Assembly: GCA_910586015.1 (NCBI GenBank)
Contig: CAJUGJ010000006.1
Coordinates: forward strand, 62,001 to 126,000
Reading direction: 5' to 3'
Length of the DNA: 64,000 nucleotides
Source of the DNA: an uncultured Lachnospiraceae bacterium
Lineage (GTDB): Bacteria > Bacillota > Clostridia > Lachnospirales > Lachnospiraceae
Positions 16,769 through 26,634 of this stretch are shown in pieces; within the stretch, counting starts at the first letter, position 1; each line of letters opens with the position of its first letter. Both the position numbers and the translations under genes were made by a program. Under the pieces are notes generated by a model that saw only the letters and a program-made list of their open reading frames with translations, was not told where the DNA came from and ran no database searches.

Positions 16769-17962
16769 TTATCTTCTATTTCCTCGCCATCTTACAAAAT
16801 CTTCATATGCAGATGACATGGATCTAAGTTTTGATACAATTTCTTTTATTGCATCAATCGTTTTATCTATTTCTTCCTTTGTAGTTTCTCTTCCTAAAGT
16901 AAGACGTAAAGAACTACGGGCAATATCGTTAGGTAGTCCAATTGCCAATAAAACATGAGAAGGATCAACTGATCCAGCACTACAGGCAGAGCCAGTGGAT
17001 GCACAAATCCCTTTTAAATCCAACATAATTAAAAGAGCTTCTCCTTCAATAAATTGAAAACTAAAGTTTGCATTATTGGGAAGTCTAAGTCTACGATGTC
17101 CATTAATTCTTGTATAAGGAATTTCCATAAGAACTCGATCCAATAAATAGTCTCTTAACTTCGTTTCTCTATCCATTCTTTCTTCTTGATCTGCCATTGC
17201 CAACTCTACTGCTTTTCCAAGCCCTACTATTCCCGGTACATTTTCTGTACCTGCCCTTCGATGACGTTCCTGTCCTCCTCCATGAATAAAAGAGTGAAGT
17301 TTTAATCCATTTCGAATATATAAAAAACCAACCCCTTTTGGACCATTAAACTTATGTCCACTTGCACTTAATAAATCAATCTTTAAATCTTCCACATCGA
17401 TTGGTACTTGACAAAACGCCTGTACGGCATCCGTATGAAATAAAATCTGATGTCTTCTTGCAATTTGACCAATTTCTTTAATTGGTTGAAGTGTTCCAAT
17501 TTCATTATTTGCAAACATAATAGAAATTAAAATTGTATCTGGGCGAATAGCTGCTTGTAGTTCTTTTAAATTTATAATTCCATTTTCATCTACATTGAGG
17601 TATGTTACGAAATAACCTTTTTGTTCTAAATATTTACAGGTATGCAAAATCGCATGATGTTCTATCTTAGATGTAATAATATGCCTTCCTCGATTTGCAT
17701 AGGATTGTACTGCTTCTTTTAATGCCCAGTTATCTGCTTCTGAACCTCCTCCTGTAAAATAAATTTCTTTGCTATCACAATTTAATGCTTTTGCTACTGT
17801 TTGCCTTGCCTGTGCAACTGCTTTTTTACTAATGCCTGCTAGTTCATAAATACTAGAAGGATTTCCATAATATTCTCCCAAATATGGTATCATTGCTTCA
17901 ATTACTTCTGGTCTTGCTGGTGTTGTTGCTGCATGGTCTAAATAAATGATCTTTTTTTCCAT
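16769..17962 (-). CDS. Cysteine desulfurase (NifS/IscS family)
   Basis: 397 residues, a fold-type I PLP enzyme releasing sulfur from cysteine for Fe-S cluster or thiolation pathways. Seen: N-terminal IYLDHAATTP, PLP-binding His in KIEHHAIL, PLP lysine in SASGHKFNGPKG, and catalytic cysteine loop CASTGSACSAG (class I type). The ATG at 17962 follows GGAGATTAGT; a longer reading to 18043 lacks support. No iscU, thiI or other partner is adjacent, so the acceptor pathway is open. Confidence 0.93.
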   Translation of the reverse strand: MEKKIIYLDHAATTPARPEVIEAMIPYLGEYYGNPSSIYELAGISKKAVAQARQTVAKALNCDSKEIYFTGGGSEADNWALKEAVQSYANRGRHIITSKIEHHAILHTCKYLEQKGYFVTYLNVDENGIINLKELQAAIRPDTILISIMFANNEIGTLQPIKEIGQIARRHQILFHTDAVQAFCQVPIDVEDLKIDLLSASGHKFNGPKGVGFLYIRNGLKLHSFIHGGGQERHRRAGTENVPGIVGLGKAVELAMADQEERMDRETKLRDYLLDRVLMEIPYTRINGHRRLRLPNNANFSFQFIEGEALLIMLDLKGICASTGSACSAGSVDPSHVLLAIGLPNDIARSSLRLTLGRETTKEEIDKTIDAIKEIVSKLRSMSSAYEDFVRWRGNRR

Positions 17963-18164
17963 ACTAATCTCCAGTTCTGTGCTTTTTGCACATAAGCGAG
18001 TTTTTATATGTTTTATTGTTATAGTCAATGTACGCAAAAACAATAGAATCCGTGCCTTTTTCTTTGTTGTCCTATCTTATAAAAATCTATGGAATCATTT
18101 TGCATGAACTGTCTGCCTGTTTCATATAATTAGACAAAACATTGCCGTATTAATGAGAGTAAAT

Positions 18165-19709
18165 ATGAGTAAAAATAGCATTATTAAAGGAACTTTGATT
18201 TTAACTGCTGCTGGTCTACTCACACGGATTATCGGCTTCTTTTATAAAATTTACCTTTCAGGATTAATAGGAGCAAGAAATTTAGGTGTGTATCAACTTA
18301 TATTTCCAGTATACGGAATTTGTTTTACTCTATATGCCTCTGGAATTCAAACTGCACTTTCCAAGTTAATTGCAGAAGAGTTTGGAAAACAAAGTGAGCC
18401 TCGTAGAATAAAGCGGATGCTATTTCATGGAGTTTTACTTTCTTTAAGTATTGCTCTTTTATTGTCCTGTTTTGTTTATTGGTCAAGCGATTATATCGCA
18501 CTTCATTTTTTAGAGGAAGCGGACTGTGCTGCCCCTCTTCGTATTCTCTGTTTTGCATTCCCATTCTGTGGAATCACTGCATGTATCAATGGATACTATT
18601 ACGGGTTAAAGAAAGCCTCTGTTCCTGCTTTTTCCCAACTTCTAGAGCAGATTATACGAGTAGGTGCTGTACTTTGTCTTGTCACTTTTCTTCCTGTTGA
18701 TGGTAAAAAAGAAGGTTGTGAATTAGCAGTGATAGGTATTGTTTCTGGTGAAATTGCCTCTCAATTTTATAATCTTATCTCTTTATTATTTGGGAAAAAA
18801 TCTTCTAATCATTTGCCCTCTTTATCAAATACCAAAAAAGAATCCCTACGTTCAGATTTTGGAGTTATTTTTTCAACCAGTCTTCCTCTTACACTCAACC
18901 GTCTGCTAATTAACCTTCTACATAGTTTTGAAGCAGTATTAATTCCAAAGATGCTTCGGGAAACTGGATTAAGTCAGACAGAAGCTTTAAGTATTTATGG
19001 TATTATTACTGGAATGTCTATGCCCTTTTTAATGTTTCCATCTACTATTACAAATTCTTTATCTGTTCTTTTGCTTCCTGCTGTGTCTGAGGCAAAGGCA
19101 AAAAATAACCATACTACTATTGCAGAGGTTTCCTCTCTTACTATTAAATATAGCCTGTTACTTGGTATTTTAAGTTTAGGTATCTTTTTAACGTTTGGAG
19201 AAGAACTTGGAAGTTTTATTTATGGAGAGTCTATTGCTGGTGTTTACCTCACGATTCTTGCATGGTTGTGTCCATTTCTCTATGTTGCTACTACTTTAGG
19301 AAGTATTCTCAATGGACTTGGAAAAATGAATTTAACTTTTTTAAATTCAGTTGCTGGACAGGTGATTCAATTAATTTTAATTGCTAAATTAATTCCCGAA
19401 TTTGGAATGAAAGGATACTTTGTTAGTCTCTTAGTCAGTCAATTATCTATAACTATGGTAGACTTTATTTTGGTCTATAAAAATACTTCTTTTCCATTTC
19501 ATGCAGTCAATACCTTATTAAAACCTTCTTTGATTTTATTGGTAGTGTGTATGATTAGTCGAAAGTTATTCGAATATTTATTTTTAAATCTATCTATTCA
19601 TCGACTACTTTTACTACTTCTTTGTATTATATTTTTATGTGTTTCTTATCTTATATTTTTATTTATTTTTCGCTCTATCCGCTATCAAGAATGGAAAACT
19701 CCAAAATAA
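18165..19709 (+). CDS. SpoVB/MATE-type polysaccharide flippase
   Basis: About 514 residues with 12-14 predicted membrane segments. The N-terminus (ILTAAGLLTRIIGFFYKIYLSG, in part) is the classic SpoVB/MVF-family start. Members flip lipid-linked glycan precursors; SpoVB acts in spore cortex synthesis. The start at 18165 is favoured by GAGAG six bases upstream, but 18153 is also possible. It overlaps the 3' end of the convergent mcrC gene. Confidence 0.87.
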   Translation: MSKNSIIKGTLILTAAGLLTRIIGFFYKIYLSGLIGARNLGVYQLIFPVYGICFTLYASGIQTALSKLIAEEFGKQSEPRRIKRMLFHGVLLSLSIALLLSCFVYWSSDYIALHFLEEADCAAPLRILCFAFPFCGITACINGYYYGLKKASVPAFSQLLEQIIRVGAVLCLVTFLPVDGKKEGCELAVIGIVSGEIASQFYNLISLLFGKKSSNHLPSLSNTKKESLRSDFGVIFSTSLPLTLNRLLINLLHSFEAVLIPKMLRETGLSQTEALSIYGIITGMSMPFLMFPSTITNSLSVLLLPAVSEAKAKNNHTTIAEVSSLTIKYSLLLGILSLGIFLTFGEELGSFIYGESIAGVYLTILAWLCPFLYVATTLGSILNGLGKMNLTFLNSVAGQVIQLILIAKLIPEFGMKGYFVSLLVSQLSITMVDFILVYKNTSFPFHAVNTLLKPSLILLVVCMISRKLFEYLFLNLSIHRLLLLLLCIIFLCVSYLIFLFIFRSIRYQEWKTPK

Positions 19710-20725
19710 GAATAAATAATCTCGTTTAATTGAGCTGCAATCTGTTCAAAAGGCTTTCCTAAGTCTAATGTTTTAACATGAATAGAATTGCCGCTCATTT
19801 TAAAATTTCCATCAGGAATTATATCTTCTTCTGTTTTTGCATATAAAATCATTCCTGCTACTGTCTTTTTTGTCTGTTCTGCTGCATTTTTTACATAGGT
19901 AAAAATTTGATAAAGATTTCCCGAATGTATTGTATAGCTATTATATTCTTTTCGGTACTGCATGATATGTGTATAATACTTTGCATCTAAAATCAACATT
20001 TTTTCTTGAAAACACAAAACACAGTCTGTCTGCATAATTGGAAGTTGATCAAAGTTTTCTTCCTCTAACTTCCAAGGTATTTGTAATGCTGCTGCCTTTA
20101 ATTGTGGAAACTCTTTTCTAAAATATTCTAAAAGAAATTTTTCATAAAGTCTACACATTCTCTGATCATCTAAATATTGTGCTAAACGAAGTTGTGAGCC
20201 TCCTTTTGACTGTAAAAGTCCTTGAATGGTTAAATAACAAATACCAAGAAGCATTCGATATGTCTGATTACTTCCATTTAGTCGAAACTTCCAACAAATT
20301 TTATTTGGATTTCGGACAGATACCCCTATAAAATAACGCATCAAATTTCTTAATCGTACCTTTCGTTGTTTTGAAATATCTGAACGAATTAATATTTCCA
20401 TTGTTGTTTTTAAAATCTGATTTAAATAGGAATTAACAGAAAACTCATCATAACAGCAAATCAATTTATGTTTTAAAAATGTTTGTGTTCGAATTGTTTC
20501 GGAAAGATCGATCTTTCCTCGAAGTGCTCCTAATTCCTCTTTTATTGGACAATAGACCCTATCAAGCCCTCTCTTAATCTGCATTTCAATTCCCTTTGCT
20601 AAAATTTCAGAAAATAATTCTGCTGTCGTTTCAAACTCTTCTGTTATGCAATCCATATATCCTTGTTGTTTTAAACTTTGGAACGCATAGGAAAGCATAT
20701 AATAAATATTTTGAATTCGTATCAT
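19685..20725 (-). CDS. mcrC: McrC-like subunit of McrBC restriction system
   Basis: 346 residues, the typical McrC length. The C-terminal half carries the PD-(D/E)XK nuclease core, with Asp in QTDCVLCF and the DAKYY motif (LILDAKYY). The N-terminal part matches McrC (LGALRGKIDLSETI, CCYDEFSVNSYLNQ). It provides the endonuclease of a type IV system that cuts modified DNA and stimulates the McrB GTPase. Its start overlaps the mcrB stop as ATGA (20722-20725), showing translational coupling. Confidence 0.9.
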   Translation of the reverse strand: MIRIQNIYYMLSYAFQSLKQQGYMDCITEEFETTAELFSEILAKGIEMQIKRGLDRVYCPIKEELGALRGKIDLSETIRTQTFLKHKLICCYDEFSVNSYLNQILKTTMEILIRSDISKQRKVRLRNLMRYFIGVSVRNPNKICWKFRLNGSNQTYRMLLGICYLTIQGLLQSKGGSQLRLAQYLDDQRMCRLYEKFLLEYFRKEFPQLKAAALQIPWKLEEENFDQLPIMQTDCVLCFQEKMLILDAKYYTHIMQYRKEYNSYTIHSGNLYQIFTYVKNAAEQTKKTVAGMILYAKTEEDIIPDGNFKMSGNSIHVKTLDLGKPFEQIAAQLNEIIYSYFGVFHS

Positions 20726-22164
20726 TGAATTGCTCTCCTAAGTATAGATGTCCATTCTCTGCTTTTTTCAGGTTCATCAAACCAGTATTCTTCAAGTAAA
20801 GGAACCAATTCAAAATTTACAACAGACTTTAACCAAGCATCATCCACTAAAATCAATGTATAAAAATAGCTATGTCCAATTCGAAATCCTCTACCTAACA
20901 TTTCATCTGTTTCAATTACTTTATTTAATCGTTTTACTTCTAAAATTAGACGATCAAATTTTGGATTTTGAATTTTATTTTGATAACTTTGAAATCCAGT
21001 AGACAAAAACGCAGGATTCAATTCAAAAAATGCAAATCGTCTTCTAAGTGCATAATCTAACATAGCTAAACTTCTATCGGCAGTATTCATCATTCCAATT
21101 AGATATACATTTTCTGGTACACAAAAACGTTCATCTGAATATAATAGCTGTAATTCTACTCCTCGTTTATCATTTTCAATCAAAAGAAATAATTCTCCAA
21201 AAATTTTACTTAAATTTCCTCGGTTAATTTCATCAATAATAAAAAAATACTCATTTTCGTCATCAATTTGCGCCCTTTTACAAAACTCATAAAAAGGTCC
21301 TTTTTTTAATTCAAAACCATTTTCTGATGGGCGAAAACCCATGATAAAATCTTCATAGGAATAACTTTGATGAAACTGAACCATTCGAACTCGTTCTTTT
21401 TCTTTTTTACCCATGATAGAATATGCCAATCGCTTAGCTATAAACGTCTTTCCAACTCCGGGTGGTCCTTGTAAAATCAGATTTTTTTTATTTTTTACCA
21501 GAGCTACTAATGTATCATAATCTTCCTCTTCTAAAAAAACTTCTTTTAAAAAATCCTCTTTTGTATAGTTTGGATATTCCACCTCTTTTTCTTTAATATC
21601 TTCTAAAAGTTCTTCTTCAAATAAGGTATTTAACTTTGCTAAATAGTTTGTATATACTGTAATATCTGTTAGAGTTTTCATTACTGCCCGACCCGGATGT
21701 TGCCACTGTCCACTATTGATCCATGCCACTTTTCGGATATTTTGAAATTCTTTTCTTTGTGTATCATAAATATAATCGGAAATAACTACCCCACGTCCAA
21801 TAACAGTATACTGTCCCTTTTTTGCAAAAACAATATCTCCAATTTTCATTTCATTTGCAAACTGCCATGTGGCATGTACAGCATTTTTATAAGAATATTC
21901 TTTTCCATAACATTCTTTCATCTTTTGTTTCATTTCTTCTTTCGAAGAAAACTGTTCTAAATTTCCAATTTCCTTCCAACCAATTGCCATAATTCCTGTC
22001 TGATAAAACTCCTCCCATTTTGAAGCATTCTCTCCCGGAGAGTAAAGCCAATAATGAATGGTATCAATATTCTGATCCGATAATGTTGTATCTGTTATTC
22101 TTTTTGGTATAATTTCTTCTGGGATAGATTTGTTCAATTCATCTTTATATTCTTCTGAAAGCAT
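20722..22164 (-). CDS. mcrB: McrB-like GTPase with EVE-like modified-base-reading domain
   Basis: 480 residues. Residues ~35-180 resemble an EVE/PUA-type domain (IHYWLYSPGENASKWEEF; FAKKGQYTVIGRGVV), a pocket known to flip out and read modified bases. Residues ~205-480 are the McrB AAA+ GTPase: Walker A GPPGVGKT (233-240), Walker B FFIIDEINRG and the GTP-specifying MNTADRS motif. Together with McrC it forms a type IV restriction complex against DNA with modified cytosines or similar. The ATG at 22164 is preferred to the GTP-poor upstream extension to 22236. Confidence 0.9.
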   Translation of the reverse strand: MLSEEYKDELNKSIPEEIIPKRITDTTLSDQNIDTIHYWLYSPGENASKWEEFYQTGIMAIGWKEIGNLEQFSSKEEMKQKMKECYGKEYSYKNAVHATWQFANEMKIGDIVFAKKGQYTVIGRGVVISDYIYDTQRKEFQNIRKVAWINSGQWQHPGRAVMKTLTDITVYTNYLAKLNTLFEEELLEDIKEKEVEYPNYTKEDFLKEVFLEEEDYDTLVALVKNKKNLILQGPPGVGKTFIAKRLAYSIMGKKEKERVRMVQFHQSYSYEDFIMGFRPSENGFELKKGPFYEFCKRAQIDDENEYFFIIDEINRGNLSKIFGELFLLIENDKRGVELQLLYSDERFCVPENVYLIGMMNTADRSLAMLDYALRRRFAFFELNPAFLSTGFQSYQNKIQNPKFDRLILEVKRLNKVIETDEMLGRGFRIGHSYFYTLILVDDAWLKSVVNFELVPLLEEYWFDEPEKSREWTSILRRAIQ

Positions 22165-22573
22165 CTTTCTTTTATCCTCTCTTTTAAAATTTTTATCTAT
22201 TTTATGTATTATACTTCCCTTACATAAAATCAGCAACTATTATTAATTTATTATAAAAGTTTTATTTATTAAATTTGTTTTTTTAGTAAATTTAACAAAT
22301 AAAATTCCTTGAAATTATTATCTTATTGTGATAAATTTATATTATCCCACTAATATAAATATTGTAAGTAGATAGTATTTTTAATCAAAATACTGTCTAA
22401 AACTTTCACTACTATTTTTGCTGTTAGACAACAAAATGGAGATAGGAGTTGTTTATATGTAAACATTTTGTTTTATAACATCTTTATGAGTTTGTGTCTT
22501 TGCGTTGCTTATCACAAACTTTCTTATATTCAAAATATTACATAACCAAAAAGCAACGCAGAAATGAGGGTTT
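22165..22573. other. Intergenic region between mcrB and the chemoreceptor gene
   Basis: 409 bases without a gene. Very AT-rich up to 22340. A 12-base hairpin stem (arms near 22370-22381 and 22387-22398) lies in the middle. A perfect 10-base inverted repeat, TGCGTTGCTT (22501-22510) and AAGCAACGCA (22551-22560), ends directly before the ribosome binding site of the receptor. No match to a c-di-GMP or other riboswitch core that I know was seen. Confidence 0.6.
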
Positions 22574-24310
22574 ATGAAGAAAATAAGTATCGGATTTAAA
22601 ATCAATTTAATGGTGGATGTCTTCGCACTTCTTATTATTCTTGCAATTATTGCGAATTATAAATCAATTGGCACTATGCAGGAATTAAACAGTACTGTTA
22701 CTGATATTTGTATTGAATTAGAAACTTTACAGGGTAATATCCGCGATAACTTTCAACAAGTACGACTTTATGCTAATTTTACGTATTATAAAAGAGACCT
22801 ACCAGTAGGTTATGATACTATTATTAAACGTCTTACCTCGTCTCTTTCTTCTTTGGATGAAAATTTTAAAGAAGCAGAAAAACTTTGTAAACAGTCCAAT
22901 GATGAAAACTTGCTTAAAATTTCTTCTTCACTCTCCAATGTACTAAATTCCTTTCATGATTATATAGGAACAATATCCTCCACTGCACAAGCCGGTCAAT
23001 TTAATGAACTCCCAACGTTAATTGATGATTTAACGTCTTATACAACACAAGTTGAGAATTTTATGTTAGAACTTCAAGATGCGATTTACAATTTAACTGA
23101 TAACGCTACAGATCGTAGTACTGTCTATATGAAAAATATTTACCTTTTTAATCGTATTATTATTGGTATTTGTATTGCTTTATGGATAATTATTTTGATA
23201 TTAGTTAGAAAGACGATTTCAAAACCAGCAAAACTTTCTGGCAAAAGTCTCAGAAATATTGTTGATAATATAGAAGGTGGTAATGGAGACTTAACACAAC
23301 GTATTCCTGTTAAAACACGTGACGAAATTGGTCAGATGGTAAATGGTATTAACAATTTTATTGAACAGTTACAAAATATTATGAAAAAACTGAAACATCA
23401 GTCAGAAATTCTTAAAAGTTCAGCAACATTAATTGGAACACAAGTTGTTGAATCCAATGAAAACGCTAGTAATATTTCTGCTTTTATGGAGGAACTATCT
23501 GCCAATATGGAACAAATCTCTGCCACACTCGGTCAAATTGTTTCTGGTAGCAGTACTGTATTAAATAAAATACAAGATATGGATAAATCCGTAAAAGAAA
23601 GTGTTGGTATGGTATCTGAGTCCAAAATCCTTGCAGATAAAATGTATCACAATACAATAAATAGTAAAGAAACTGCTAGTAAAATAATTGAAGAAATACG
23701 TTCTTCTTTAAGTGAAGCACTAGAAGAAAGTCGTAGTGTTGGAAAGATCAATGATTTAACTCAAGAAATTCTTGATATTTCTGGTCAAACAAATCTTCTT
23801 TCTTTGAATGCTTCCATTGAAGCAGCCAGAGCAGGAGATGCTGGTCGTGGTTTTGCTGTTGTTGCAAATGAAATTCGTGCTCTGGCTGACAATAGTACAC
23901 AAACTGCTGGTAATATTCAAAAGATCAGTAAAATTGTTACCAATGCTGTAAATAAATTTACTAAAAATGCAGAAGATATCCTTCAATTTATTGATGAGAA
24001 AATTTTAAAAGATTATGATGATTTTGTTGGTATTGCCAAACAATACGAAAGCGATACTGACACAATTAATCAACTGTTAAATGAGTTTGCCTCTAATACA
24101 GAAGATATTAGTTCTACAATTCAATCGATGAATCAAGGACTTAATGATATTTCTACAGCTACTGACGAGAGTACACATGGTGTAACTACATCTGCCGAAA
24201 ATATTATCAATCTTGTTGGAGCTCTTATGCAGATTCAAAACGAAACTGAAAATAATAAACATATATCACAGGATTTAGAAACGGAAGTAAGTCGCTTTAA
24301 AAAATTATAA
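22574..24310 (+). CDS. Methyl-accepting chemotaxis protein
   Basis: 578 residues. Membrane helix at about 10-28, an extracellular four-helix-bundle-like ligand domain, second membrane helix at about 193-213, HAMP domain, then the long cytoplasmic coiled coil. The signalling tip is typical (LNASIEAARAGDAGRGFAVV). It would send ligand signals to CheA/CheW. The start follows AATGAGGGTTT. No other chemotaxis gene is in the window. Ligand unknown. Confidence 0.93.
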   Translation: MKKISIGFKINLMVDVFALLIILAIIANYKSIGTMQELNSTVTDICIELETLQGNIRDNFQQVRLYANFTYYKRDLPVGYDTIIKRLTSSLSSLDENFKEAEKLCKQSNDENLLKISSSLSNVLNSFHDYIGTISSTAQAGQFNELPTLIDDLTSYTTQVENFMLELQDAIYNLTDNATDRSTVYMKNIYLFNRIIIGICIALWIIILILVRKTISKPAKLSGKSLRNIVDNIEGGNGDLTQRIPVKTRDEIGQMVNGINNFIEQLQNIMKKLKHQSEILKSSATLIGTQVVESNENASNISAFMEELSANMEQISATLGQIVSGSSTVLNKIQDMDKSVKESVGMVSESKILADKMYHNTINSKETASKIIEEIRSSLSEALEESRSVGKINDLTQEILDISGQTNLLSLNASIEAARAGDAGRGFAVVANEIRALADNSTQTAGNIQKISKIVTNAVNKFTKNAEDILQFIDEKILKDYDDFVGIAKQYESDTDTINQLLNEFASNTEDISSTIQSMNQGLNDISTATDESTHGVTTSAENIINLVGALMQIQNETENNKHISQDLETEVSRFKKL

Positions 24311-24329
24311 TTTTTATTCTAATATCAAA

Positions 24330-24375
24330 GGATCATGACAAAAGTTATTTTATAACTTTTGTCATGATCCCCTTT
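24330..24375 (+). terminator. Strong terminator after the chemoreceptor
   Basis: A perfect 19-base stem with a 3-base loop (24330-24348 and 24352-24370) followed by CCTTTTTCTCTTTTT. It may also serve the opposing gene. Confidence 0.9.
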
Positions 24376-24411
24376 TTCTCTTTTTGTACTATCCCTATTA
24401 AAAGTTATGTA

Positions 24412-26634
24412 TTATTGTTCATACAGATATAATTGAATTCTATTTGCGATGGTATCTACACATTCTTCTAAAGTTTTTTGGTCTTTTAAATACTTTATAG
24501 CTTCTTCCTGAATAATCTGCCAAACACTTGCATCTACGGTAAATAGTGTATGTACTTCTTTTGCTATTTGAATCATCTGTTGCGATTCTTCCTTTGTAAA
24601 CCATCGAAAAATAAGTTCTCCATTATCGCCTCCTGAGTTTGTTATATGTGAAAGATCTATCTGTGCAAATTTATCTAGTACTTTGGTATCAATTTGATAA
24701 CCAGAAAGATCTATTAATCTCTTCTGTATTTCATACGAAATAGCAAATTCAAAAAATAAGTATGCTAGTTCTTTCTTTTTTGATAATGAGTTAATTCCTA
24801 ATATAGTACTCGGAAAAAATATTCCATTATTTCCAACCATTTCACCATTCTTATATTCTATAAGACTTGGAAGATAACCAAGTTCAACCCCTCCATTCAT
24901 ATTGATCATCAAAAAATTGGCTTTTCCATATATAAGATCATTTCCGTTAGAATATCCTTCTAGATAAGTCAGCAGATGATCTGTTGTTTCTGATATTCCC
25001 TCAGACTTACAAAACCGTTTTGTCTGTTCCAAAAAATCTTTTAGATTTTCTTTGTTTATTGTATTATCTTCTAATATAATTTCTGGTCTATAATTATAAT
25101 ATAACATTTCCAAGAGATCGGAATACGAATATCCTCCCTGCATCACTCCATCATTTTCCTCTGAATATTCTACCAAAGCTTCCAATGTAGAATATACTTC
25201 TGAATTTTCTCCTGAAAACACAAAAATCGGAACTGAAAAACGTAATGGTAACATATAAATTTTATTTTCTATAGTATAAGATGACAAAATTGTCGGTAAT
25301 AGCTCTTTCTTTCTCTGTTCAAGTGCTGGTGTCAGATCAGATAGAATCCCCTTTTTTATATACGATTCCATTGGCAATCCATCCAAAACTAGTACGTCTG
25401 GTCCATCACCTGCTAAAATCCTTGCGTTTAGAACTCGTATACGATCCGCTATTGTAATACTTCCCTCTGATCCTTCTCCAGTTTCGTAAACAATTTCTGT
25501 ATCTAGATATTTAGTTTGGAACTCCGAAATCATATCCAAGATTACATCATTATTCTTCAAAGAATAAATGGTTAGAAATTTGTCTGCCTTATCCTCTTGT
25601 CCTGCTGGAACATATTTCTTAATTATACCACCATCCTCACCATATACAATATAAAACGTATTATCACGCACGAAAAATTTGAGTAGGATTGCTGTTTTTT
25701 TTGCAAAATGATAGGTTTTTGCATCTAGTACTTTTTGAAATTCTTTTCCACTTTCTTTTGTATGGTAAATTCCTTTGAAACAGCAAGTATAAACATCATC
25801 TTCTCTGGCAGCAATTCTTATTGATGTATTAAAGCTTGCCTCAATAGCCGTTTTAAATTCTTGCTGTTCTGCATCATAATGTTGTAGATAAGAATTAGTT
25901 TGATCTATAATATAAATCTGATTTCCTTTTACACACAAACTCTCATACCAACCACAAGGAAAACTTGTTATCAAACTACCATCCTCTTGACGATAAATAA
26001 AACATTCTTTCCCCATATCTGCCGAAACAATATTTCCATTTTTTAGTACAGCGATTTCTCTAAAATCCGTTTGTCGCAAATCAAGTCCTAAAATTTCAGT
26101 ACAAGAATCTCCATTTCGTTTTACTATATGTGGTTGTTCTTTATCATCAATATATAAGGCATACTCATTTAAATCTTCACCCAAAAATACAGTCACTCTA
26201 CTATAGCTGATCTTCTTTTTTATCCCATCAAGCCATAAAACTGCTTCACGTTCCCAAATGTCATTACTTCCCTCTCCATTCTCAATTAATGTATATTTCC
26301 AGACATAATGACCATCCTCTTCCTTAACAACTGTATAATACTCTATTTCTTTATTTTCGTTTAAAATAACATTACAATATCTTTCTTTTTTATTATTTCC
26401 TGTATAGACAGAAGGGATGCTTTTTTCCTTATAATTTTCTAAAACTTCATTGATAACTTCTTCTGTAATAATAGGAGTTTTTGTAATCTCAGAATCTTCT
26501 ATATCATTTGATTCAATATTATGATTCTCCTCAACCTTTTCTTTTTGCTGTTCCTTATTTCTATCACAGCCAAAAAATAAACAACTACATAAAATAGTAC
26601 ATAATAAGTATAAAATATATTTTTTCGCTTTCAT
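24412..26634 (-). CDS. Large lipoprotein: propeller-like N-terminus fused to family-1 solute-binding domain
   Basis: 740 residues, much longer than the usual ~420-480 of sugar-binding lipoproteins. Lipobox FFGC with the lipidated Cys23. Residues ~50-360 form repeating beta-rich blocks (for example IAVLKNGNIVSAD, IYIIDQTNSYLQHYD) like a beta-propeller. Residues ~365-700 look like a family-1 extracellular binding domain: MISEFQTKYLDTEIVYE, then ILAGDGPDVLVLDGLPMESY. Single gene; no ABC permease is adjacent. Ligand unknown. Start follows GTGAGAGAAGCAT. Confidence 0.75.
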   Translation of the reverse strand: MKAKKYILYLLCTILCSCLFFGCDRNKEQQKEKVEENHNIESNDIEDSEITKTPIITEEVINEVLENYKEKSIPSVYTGNNKKERYCNVILNENKEIEYYTVVKEEDGHYVWKYTLIENGEGSNDIWEREAVLWLDGIKKKISYSRVTVFLGEDLNEYALYIDDKEQPHIVKRNGDSCTEILGLDLRQTDFREIAVLKNGNIVSADMGKECFIYRQEDGSLITSFPCGWYESLCVKGNQIYIIDQTNSYLQHYDAEQQEFKTAIEASFNTSIRIAAREDDVYTCCFKGIYHTKESGKEFQKVLDAKTYHFAKKTAILLKFFVRDNTFYIVYGEDGGIIKKYVPAGQEDKADKFLTIYSLKNNDVILDMISEFQTKYLDTEIVYETGEGSEGSITIADRIRVLNARILAGDGPDVLVLDGLPMESYIKKGILSDLTPALEQRKKELLPTILSSYTIENKIYMLPLRFSVPIFVFSGENSEVYSTLEALVEYSEENDGVMQGGYSYSDLLEMLYYNYRPEIILEDNTINKENLKDFLEQTKRFCKSEGISETTDHLLTYLEGYSNGNDLIYGKANFLMINMNGGVELGYLPSLIEYKNGEMVGNNGIFFPSTILGINSLSKKKELAYLFFEFAISYEIQKRLIDLSGYQIDTKVLDKFAQIDLSHITNSGGDNGELIFRWFTKEESQQMIQIAKEVHTLFTVDASVWQIIQEEAIKYLKDQKTLEECVDTIANRIQLYLYEQ

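Noticed and set aside
22380..22573. c-di-GMP riboswitch before the chemoreceptor
   Set aside because: The conserved core sequences of class I and II were not found; only a simple stem is present.
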